NCBI GenBank assembly: GCA_022562335.1
Contig: JADFPM010000049.1
Location: 1-12,651 of the forward strand
From: Chloroflexota bacterium
GTDB taxonomy: Bacteria > Chloroflexota > Dehalococcoidia > Lucifugimonadales > UBA3495
Direction: 5' to 3'
Length of the DNA: 12,651 nt
Position numbers and translations under genes: made by a program. This document shows positions 1 through 4,841 of this stretch, in pieces (position 1 is the first letter of the stretch; each line of letters starts with the position of its first letter). The notes beneath the pieces are model-generated. The model saw nothing but the letters and a program-made list of their open reading frames with translations, did not search any database and was not told where the DNA came from.

Positions 1-162
1 GGTGTAATGCTGGCTCAGGGAATCGATCACCGTATGCCATGCCCAGGTGGAGGTGCCCAGGGGGTGAAGCAACACCAGCGGGTAGCCGCTTCCCTTCTTT
101 ACATAATGCATGTCTCCTTCGGGTGTTGGCACCGTGTCGGTCAGATCGCGGCGGACGAACAT
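1..162 (-). CDS. Alpha/beta-hydrolase, N-terminal 54 residues (cut by window edge)
   Basis: The reverse strand reads from an ATG at 162 through the window edge with no stop. The 54 visible residues contain a short beta strand, a G-S-G turn, a hydrophobic strand PLVLLHPLG and then TSTWAWHTVIDSLSQHY. This is the classic start of an alpha/beta-hydrolase: HPLG at about residues 33-36 is the oxyanion-hole H-G region, followed by the W..V...L helix. The start is secure because an AGGAGGAG Shine-Dalgarno (165-172) lies just upstream and a promoter-like pair lies behind it. The nucleophile Ser elbow, acid and His all lie outside the window, so the substrate and even a hydrolytic role cannot be judged. 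It is divergent from otsA. Confidence 0.8.
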   Translation of the reverse strand, partial: MFVRRDLTDTVPTPEGDMHYVKKGSGYPLVLLHPLGTSTWAWHTVIDSLSQHYT

Positions 163-225
163 GACTCCTCCTATCGGGGAACAAGGTGGCCTCAGCCGGT
201 CCTGTTTACGCGTGGGGACGCCGGT

Positions 226-254
226 ATCGTATCCATTGCCTGTATCTCTGTCAA
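226..254 (-). promoter_or_regulatory. Sigma-70-like promoter for the alpha/beta-hydrolase gene
   Basis: On the minus strand, a perfect -35 TTGACA (254-249) is followed after 17 nt by TACGAT (231-226), which matches the -10 consensus at four of six positions. Transcription would start near 219, giving a leader of about 55 nt before the ATG at 162, which has its own strong ribosome site. The call comes from pattern only. Confidence 0.5.
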
Positions 255-427
255 TTTGGCCCTAGCCGGGCTTTCCGGTTGACCTTTCCAGCCTGCTATG
301 AAAGAATCCATGAGTAGAAATGGTCTCCAGGTTTTGAAGATCGGGGTTGCTGGTTCAAAGCGGAGACGCTTGGTGGCCACCGATCGGCTGCCCTGTCCGG
401 GGATTCATTTCAGTGCCGGAATACCGA

Positions 428-458
428 GTAACGCCAGGCGGTGAGCGCCGGGCGTTAC
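428..458. other. Strong hairpin in the otsA leader region
   Basis: GTAACGCC (428-435) and GGCGTTAC (451-458) are perfect reverse complements. Inside them GGCG (437-440) pairs with CGCC (446-449) around a GTGAG loop, with one A/G mismatch between the two stems. That makes 12 base pairs in 31 nt, 80 nt upstream of the otsA start. No T-run follows on either side, so an intrinsic terminator is unlikely. It could be a leader structure or a dimeric protein-binding site. Confidence 0.5.
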
Positions 459-537
459 GGCCGTCAGTCCTGTGGTGAGTGGGAGGTGAGTGAGGCGGCG
501 TCCATAATCTAAAACGGTTGGGTTGAGGGGGGGCTAG

Positions 538-2046
538 ATGAGGGCACCCATCTGGACCAAAGAGGACCTGCGACGGCTGGTCCAACGCGAGATAGGCGAC
601 TACCGCTTGGTGGTCGTCTCCAATCGGCAGCCCTACGTCCATGAACTCGTGGACGGCCGGTTGACCTATGCGGTGCCCGCGGGCGGCGTGACCACCGCCA
701 TCGACCCGCTGATGCAAGAGTGCGGCGGCACCTGGGTCGCCCATGGCGCCGGCGACGGCGACCGGTTAGCCGTGGATGATCGAAACAGGGTCCGGGTGCC
801 GCCGGAAGACCCCTCCTACACCCTGCGGCTGGTTTGGTTGACGGAAGAGCAAGAGCGGGGATATTACTACGGTTTCTCCAACGAAGCCCTATGGCCGCTC
901 TGCCACAACGCTTACAATGAGCCCGTTTTCGATTCCAGCCATTGGCGAGCTTATCAAGAGGTCAACAGCGAGTTCGCCAAGCACGTGCTGGATGAGATCG
1001 ACGGGCGTCCGGCGGCCGTCTTCACCCAGGATTATCACCTGGCCCTGTTGCCCCGCCTGTTAAGGGAAGCAGACCCCGATATATTGACCGGCCAGTTCTG
1101 GCACATCCCATGGCCCAACCACGAGATATTCCGCATCTGCCCCTGGCAGGACGAATTGTTGGACGGCCTGCTGGCCAACGATCTGCTGGGTTTCCACTTA
1201 GGCGATCACTGCAACAACTTTTTAGAGACCGTGGCCCGGGCCGGCAAGGGCCGGGTGAACTTCGAATACAACATGGTCAGCCGCGGGGACGACCTGACCT
1301 TGGTGAGGCCCTTTCCCATCAGCGTCGACTTCGACCAGATCAATTCCGATGCCCAACAAGTTGAAGTGGACGAAGAGATCCAGCGCTTTACCCAGGAATG
1401 GAACCTGGAGGGGAAAGTGGTGGGGTTGGGCATCGATAGGATCGATTACACCAAGGGGATCCCCCACCGGTTTCGGGCCATGGGCCGTTTCCTGGAGAAA
1501 TACCCCGAATATATCGGCAAGGTTGTTTTGGTCCAGGCCGGGGTGATGAGCAGGACGGACATCGAAGCCTACCAGCAACTGTCGGAGCAGATAGATCACC
1601 TGGTGGAGGAGATCAACGGACGGTTCGGCCGGGAGGGGTGGCAACCCATCATCTACATGCCCACCGATCTGCCCAGCGTCACCCTTTTGGCGTTGCGGCG
1701 CATAGCCCGGTTCTGCATCGTGAGTTCGCTCCACGACGGCATGAACCTGGTGGCCAAAGAATACGTGGCCAGCAGGTTTGACGAGGACGGAGTTTTGATT
1801 TTAAGCCCGTTCACCGGCGCGGCCCTTGAGTTGACCGATGCCGTGATGGCCAACCCGTACGCCACCGAGTACTTTGCCGACGCCATCCGCGACGCAGTGG
1901 AAATGCCCCTTGAAGAGCGGCGTTCCCGTATGATACGCATGCGGTCGATAGTCCGCGAAAATAACATCTACCGGTGGGCCGCCCACTTGCTGGTCGATCT
2001 GATGCAGGGCACCCGGCGGTCCCGGCGTCCCTTTGCCAGCGCCTGA
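538..2046 (+). CDS. otsA: Trehalose-6-phosphate synthase family glycosyltransferase (GT20)
   Basis: A retaining GT20 enzyme of 502 residues that in this family joins a nucleotide-activated glucose to glucose-6-phosphate in the cytoplasm, giving trehalose-6-phosphate. The catalytic landmarks of E. coli OtsA are visible: SNR with R30, the GG loop at 49-50, W66, FSNEALWP at 113-120, DYH at 165-167, H189 in FWHIPWP, R301 and K306 in GIDRIDYTKG, and D400 to E408 in DGMNLVAKE. The ATG at 538 follows a G-rich ribosome site (GAGGGG, 525-530), and the length is normal for the family. otsB follows after 56 nt, which favours the trehalose role. The stretches FWHIPWP and LVAKEYV also resemble glucosylglycerol-phosphate synthases, so acceptor specificity is not certain. 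It ends in TGA. Confidence 0.9.
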   Translation: MRAPIWTKEDLRRLVQREIGDYRLVVVSNRQPYVHELVDGRLTYAVPAGGVTTAIDPLMQECGGTWVAHGAGDGDRLAVDDRNRVRVPPEDPSYTLRLVWLTEEQERGYYYGFSNEALWPLCHNAYNEPVFDSSHWRAYQEVNSEFAKHVLDEIDGRPAAVFTQDYHLALLPRLLREADPDILTGQFWHIPWPNHEIFRICPWQDELLDGLLANDLLGFHLGDHCNNFLETVARAGKGRVNFEYNMVSRGDDLTLVRPFPISVDFDQINSDAQQVEVDEEIQRFTQEWNLEGKVVGLGIDRIDYTKGIPHRFRAMGRFLEKYPEYIGKVVLVQAGVMSRTDIEAYQQLSEQIDHLVEEINGRFGREGWQPIIYMPTDLPSVTLLALRRIARFCIVSSLHDGMNLVAKEYVASRFDEDGVLILSPFTGAALELTDAVMANPYATEYFADAIRDAVEMPLEERRSRMIRMRSIVRENNIYRWAAHLLVDLMQGTRRSRRPFASA

Positions 2047-2102
2047 ATCGGACCATTGCCGATGACCTATTTCCCCCGCTAAACCCCATTGAATAAACCT
2101 CC

Positions 2103-2885
2103 ATGCCTCATTTGCTACACGTCTGGTCCAATGTCAGCCAACGGCTGCTCCGTGCCTCTCAAGTCCTGCTGTTGTTTGATTATGACGGGACATTGACACC
2201 ATTGGCGCCAGACCCCGAACAGGCTGACCTGCCGCCCCAGGTCAGAGACCATTTGACCGCGCTGGTCTCCGGAGATAGATATATTGCCGGCGTGATCAGC
2301 GGCCGGTCGCTGAAGGACGTGGCGGCCAGGGTGGGTATTCCCGGCATGATCTACGCCGGCAACCATGGGTTGGAGATCCAAGGACCGGGTTTGGACTTTG
2401 TTCATCAAGAGGCAATGGAGCAGACCGGCACCCAGGCCCAGGTCGGCGGTGAGCTACAGAGGGCGTTGGCCGGGATACCGGGGGTCATCGTGGAGCCCAA
2501 AGGGCTCACCCTCAGCGTGCACTACCGGTCCACCCCGGTAGACCAAGTCAAGGCGGTAGAGGAAGCATTCGCCCGCGTGACCGCGCCTTACGTGGAGTCG
2601 GGCGCTGTCAGGATCACCTACGGAAAGAAGGTCCTAGAGGTGCGGCCAAACCTGCCATGGGACAAAGGTAAAGCCATAGCCCTGCTGCAGGAGACCTACC
2701 CCCAGGCATCGTTGACCTGTTTTTTCGGTGACGACCGAACCGATGAAGACGGCTTTAAGGTGGTGCAGGAATCAGGAGGCATAGCCGTGTTGGTCGGGCC
2801 CGCCAGGCAGCCGACGGTTGCTTTGCACCGGGTGGACTCTCCCGGCGAGGTTGACCAGGTATTGGGCCTGTTGGCCCAACTCTAG
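2103..2885 (+). CDS. otsB: Trehalose-6-phosphate phosphatase (HAD-IIB)
   Basis: A 260-residue cytoplasmic phosphatase that removes the phosphate from trehalose-6-phosphate, the second step after OtsA. HAD motifs are complete: DYDGT at 26-30 with nucleophile D26 and acid/base D28, the ISGRS motif at 65-69, the OtsB-type GNHG at 86-89, the Lys of WDKGKA at 188, and GDDRTDED at 209-216 for Mg2+ binding. The start codon at 2103 has only a weak ribosome site, consistent with coupling to otsA 56 nt upstream. The length is typical of bacterial OtsB. A HAD sugar phosphatase with a different substrate is possible but unlikely given the neighbour. Confidence 0.93.
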   Translation: MPHLLHVWSNVSQRLLRASQVLLLFDYDGTLTPLAPDPEQADLPPQVRDHLTALVSGDRYIAGVISGRSLKDVAARVGIPGMIYAGNHGLEIQGPGLDFVHQEAMEQTGTQAQVGGELQRALAGIPGVIVEPKGLTLSVHYRSTPVDQVKAVEEAFARVTAPYVESGAVRITYGKKVLEVRPNLPWDKGKAIALLQETYPQASLTCFFGDDRTDEDGFKVVQESGGIAVLVGPARQPTVALHRVDSPGEVDQVLGLLAQL

Positions 2886-3096
2886 TGGTGGCCGATGGGT
2901 CCATGGCCTTAACGCCGAGGTCTCCACATCCCGCGCCGGCGCCGTGAAAAAAGGTCCGGCAGGCGTAGAGATAAGATTCACAAGCCTGAGCAGGTATGTT
3001 AAGATTCGGCAGCTTCCCATGGGGAGGCTAGTAAGGACATGCCTTAGCTTCGGTCAAGGATTTGCTCCGCCAATGGGTCGGTTTTCGACAAAGTAG
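2886..3096. other. Intergenic region otsB to HAD gene, with two hairpins
   Basis: Just after the otsB stop, GGCC-ATGG (2890-2898) can fold with CCAT-GGCC (2901-2908) with a bulged G. It is a small hairpin without a clear T-run, perhaps a weak end to the otsA-otsB transcript. Further on, AGCTTCCC (3011-3018) pairs with GGGAGGCT (3022-3029) around a 3-nt loop with one G-T pair. It sits just after the promoter candidate at 2977-3005 and would be in the leader of the HAD gene. No coding potential is seen. Confidence 0.35.
2977..3005 (+). promoter_or_regulatory. Sigma-70-like promoter upstream of the HAD gene
   Basis: TTCACA (2977-2982, five of six matches to the -35) is followed after 17 nt by TAAGAT (3000-3005, four of six), which is preceded by a TG extended -10 (2997-2998). 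A start near 3012 would leave a leader of about 85 nt before the ATG at 3097. The call is based on pattern and position only. Confidence 0.4.
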
Positions 3097-3816
3097 ATGA
3101 TCAAAGCCATCTCGTTTGATTTTTATAACACGCTGGTCCGGTTTTGGCCGCCACTGGATGAGATTCAACACTCGGCATGCCGGGAATTGGGACTCAATCT
3201 AGACATAGAAAAAGTAGAACGTGGCTATTTGGTGGCCGACGTGTATTTCAACGAGGAAAATGGACGCCAACCACTGGCCGATCGCACCGAAGAAGATCGC
3301 TTGGCGTTTTTTTCCAGATACGAACAGATCTTGCTGGAAAATGCCGGCCTGCCGGTTTCGCTGGACCTTGCCAAGAATATCTGGCAGATGGCTATGACCG
3401 TGCCCAAGGACTTCATCGCTTTCGACGACACTTTGCCAGCCTTGGAATCGTTAAAATCCCAGGGATATCGTTTGGGGGTGCTTTCCAACCTGCGCCGGGA
3501 CATGGGTCCCCTTTGCAAGAAGTTGGGCATTAGCCAGTACCTGGATTTCTGCATAAATTCCGCAGAGGCGGGAGCGGAAAAACCCCATGCACCCATATTT
3601 TTGGCGGCGCTGAAACGGGTGTCCGTCGAGCCCGGCGAAGCCGTCCACGTAGGCGATCAATACCATTCCGACGTTCTGGGAGCCAGGGGAGTAGGAATCC
3701 ACCCGGTTCTGATAGATAGAGGCGGGTGGCAGACCGACGTGGACGACTGCCCCAAGATTTCCAGCCTCAGCGATCTAGAGTCTTTATTGAAAGGCGCGCC
3801 GGACTCTTTGAGCTGA
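3097..3816 (+). CDS. HAD-superfamily hydrolase (class IA) with Tyr in place of second motif-I Asp
   Basis: A 239-residue Rossmann-type HAD protein. Motif I is FDFYNTLV at 7-14: nucleophile D8 is present, but the position of the usual acid/base Asp (D+2) is Tyr10. Motif II is SN at 130-131, motif III Lys is K162 in EKPHAPIF, and motif IV is GDQYHSDVLGA at 186-196 with D187 and D192. Residues about 15-110 form a helical cap as in class IA. A D-x-Y motif I is found in L-2-haloacid dehalogenases and in some HADs of unclear activity, so phosphatase function should not be assumed. An in-frame TAG sits directly before the ATG, so no longer start exists. No good ribosome site is visible. It ends in TGA. 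The candidate selenoprotein gene follows on the same strand. Confidence 0.85.
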   Translation: MIKAISFDFYNTLVRFWPPLDEIQHSACRELGLNLDIEKVERGYLVADVYFNEENGRQPLADRTEEDRLAFFSRYEQILLENAGLPVSLDLAKNIWQMAMTVPKDFIAFDDTLPALESLKSQGYRLGVLSNLRRDMGPLCKKLGISQYLDFCINSAEAGAEKPHAPIFLAALKRVSVEPGEAVHVGDQYHSDVLGARGVGIHPVLIDRGGWQTDVDDCPKISSLSDLESLLKGAPDSLS

Positions 3817-3852
3817 CACCATCCTCACCGATTTCTGATCTATGGGAGCAAA

Positions 3853-3871
3853 GGGTTGGTTGGCCCAACCC
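3853..3871 (+). terminator. Possible hairpin terminator after the HAD gene
   Basis: GGGTTGG (3853-3859) and CCAACCC (3865-3871) form a perfect 7-bp stem with a TTGGC loop, 36 nt past the HAD stop. No T-run follows, so it may be an RNA-processing or attenuating structure rather than a full terminator. Read-through into the next gene is possible. Confidence 0.3.
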
Positions 3872-3873
3872 GG

Positions 3874-3894
3874 TCCCGTATCCCGTATCCCGTA
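3874..3894. repeat. Three exact tandem copies of a heptamer
   Basis: TCCCGTA occurs three times in a row (3874-3880, 3881-3887, 3888-3894) immediately after the hairpin at 3853-3871 and 80 nt upstream of the selenoprotein gene. Such short arrays change length by slippage. No function can be read from it. Confidence 0.7.
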
Positions 3895-3976
3895 TCTCAG
3901 CAAGGTTTCCGGCCTAGAAATCCTCGCCATTTTCAAGTATGCTCCAGCGGTCGCTAGCCGGAATAGGAGGCAGGTC

Positions 3977-4624
3977 ATGGTCGAAGAGGCACAGCCAGCG
4001 GGAAGCGTCGCCACGCCGGTTCGGGTGGCGCTTTGGTACGACTATATTTGACCCTGGTGCTACGTCGGCCTGGAGCGGGTCGAGAAGTTGGCGCGGGAAT
4101 ACGATATCGTGGTGGAAGGACGGGCTTATCTGCTGCGCCCCGACACCCCCAAGGAAGGCGTTGCCCGGCCACCGCGGCCCGGTGAGACGGAGAACGAACT
4201 TTCGGCGCCCCTGCGTGATTACGCTAAAGAGTCCGGGCTCATCATGCGCCCCCTGAAGCGCACTCCCAATACCATGTACATACTGGAAGCCACGGAACAC
4301 GCCCAGCAGCAGGGCAAGTTCATGGAGTTTCACCAGGCGGCTTACAAGGCGATGTGGGAAGATGGAAGGGACCTGGGCGACCTGTCGGTCATCGGTGAGA
4401 TAGCCGAAGGGGTCTCCCTAGACTCCGGAGAGTTGATCACCCGGTTGGAGGGCGGCGAATACACCTCCACCGTGATGGAACAATATAACGAGGCGCTGCA
4501 GCACGGCATCCGGGGGATACCCACATTCCTGGTGGGGAACCTGATGTTTACCGGCGCCCACCCCTACGAGATATTCCAATCGGCCATGAAACGGGTGCTG
4601 GGCGAGGAAGCGCCACAAGGTTGA
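3977..4624 (+). CDS. Probable selenoprotein: DsbA/FrnE-family thiol oxidoreductase with U-x-x-C active site
   Basis: Read through one in-frame TGA, the frame gives 215 residues. The ATG at 3977 has a textbook AGGAGG (3965-3970) six nt upstream. The first 24 codons end in VALWYDYI, then TGA (codon 25, 4049-4051), then PWCYVGLERVEKL. DsbA-family FrnE-like proteins have CPWCY(I/V)G exactly here, so the TGA replaces the first, nucleophilic Cys, and C28 is the partner. Downstream the thioredoxin fold continues unbroken: a helical insert, GIRGIPTF with the cis-Pro at 182, and GAHPYEIF at 193-200. TGA is a normal stop for this gene and several neighbours, so the code is not altered. The expected role is thiol-disulfide exchange. 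No signal peptide is seen, so it is probably cytoplasmic, as FrnE is. The alternative is a Cys-to-stop mutation. The clean frame, strong ribosome site and following hairpin favour selenocysteine. Starting at TTG 4088 would remove the active site. Confidence 0.82.
4049..4051 (+). other. In-frame TGA read as selenocysteine
   Basis: This single TGA is flanked by codons for WYDYI and PWCYVG. It falls exactly on the first catalytic Cys of the family CPWC motif, the position where Sec replaces Cys in redox selenoproteins. No other stop or frameshift interrupts codons 1-215. Genes for Sec decoding (selA, selB, selC, selD) are not in the window, so recoding rests on this site and its hairpin alone. 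Confidence 0.8.
4059..4088 (+). promoter_or_regulatory. Candidate bacterial SECIS hairpin
   Basis: Directly downstream of the TGA, 4065-4071 (TCGGCCT) pairs with 4077-4083 (GGGTCGA) in seven continuous pairs, two of them G-U, around a 5-nt GGAGC loop (4072-4076). With a bulged G4064 and one A-A mismatch the lower stem extends to 4059 and 4088. The loop opens with GG, 20 nt after the TGA. Bacterial SECIS elements, as in E. coli fdhF, have an apical loop with 5' guanines at about this distance. A competing fold pairs GACCC (4050-4054) with GGGTC (4077-4081). The fold was worked out by hand and no energies were computed. Confidence 0.6.
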
Positions 4625-4672
4625 AACGAGCTTAGAATGGATTTCCGGGCGCGGGGACTGCGCTAAGAAAAT

Positions 4673-4773
4673 GGTAGGGGCGCACGGCTGTGCGCCCCTA
4701 CGTTGTTAACCAAACCTGCAATCGATTGAAACGAGCCGGGTTAGCAGCAGACTTGGCATGCCGTGCCCCTACC
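4673..4773. repeat. REP-like palindromic repeat, one full unit and one partial unit
   Basis: GTAGGGGCGCAC (4674-4685) and GTGCGCCCCTAC (4690-4701) make a perfect 12-bp stem with a GGCT loop. About 60 nt on, GGCATGCC (4755-4762) leads into GCCGTGCCCCTACC (4760-4773). This is the reverse complement of the left edge GGTAGGGGC..CACGGC (4673-4688) apart from two extra bases. The whole therefore looks like a pair of inverted REP/BIME-type units, or the ends of a MITE-like element of about 100 bp, placed between convergent genes. No transposase is nearby. Confidence 0.65.
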
Positions 4774-4782
4774 CAGCAAAAC

Positions 4783-4813
4783 GGGCGCCCAGTTACGGGC
4801 GCCCTGATTTTTT
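4783..4813 (+). terminator. Intrinsic terminator between convergent genes
   Basis: GGGCGCCC (4783-4790) and GGGCGCCC (4797-4804) form an 8-bp all-GC stem with an AGTTAC loop, followed by TGATTTTTT (T-run 4808-4813). It would end the transcript carrying the candidate selenoprotein gene. On the other strand the same stem is followed by GTTTTG, so it may also stop the ABC operon, whose last codon is at 4842. Confidence 0.85.
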
Positions 4814-4841
4814 ACTCAAACGATTGCCGGTCCGGCCGTCC

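Larger units (their letters stand above)
163..537. other. Divergent intergenic region between hydrolase and otsA
   Basis: These 375 nt separate the leftward hydrolase from the rightward otsA and hold no convincing gene. Seen here are the hydrolase ribosome site (165-172), the minus-strand promoter at 226-254, a weaker plus-strand pair TTGACC (279-284) / AAGAAT (302-307) with a 17-nt spacer that could serve otsA, and a strong hairpin at 428-458. Short open frames across the region lack ribosome sites and recognisable protein. Confidence 0.5.

Noticed and set aside
3874..3894. CRISPR-like array
   Set aside because: It is three contiguous heptamers without spacers, a simple tandem repeat.
4088..4624. 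A 178-residue gene starting at TTG 4088
   Set aside because: It has no ribosome site and would begin after the active site. The true frame starts at ATG 3977 with a strong ribosome site and reads through TGA.
3977..4624. TGA reassignment (for example to Trp or Gly) as an explanation for the in-frame TGA
   Set aside because: TGA ends otsA, the HAD gene, an ABC gene, MarR and this gene itself, and the position calls for Cys/Sec.
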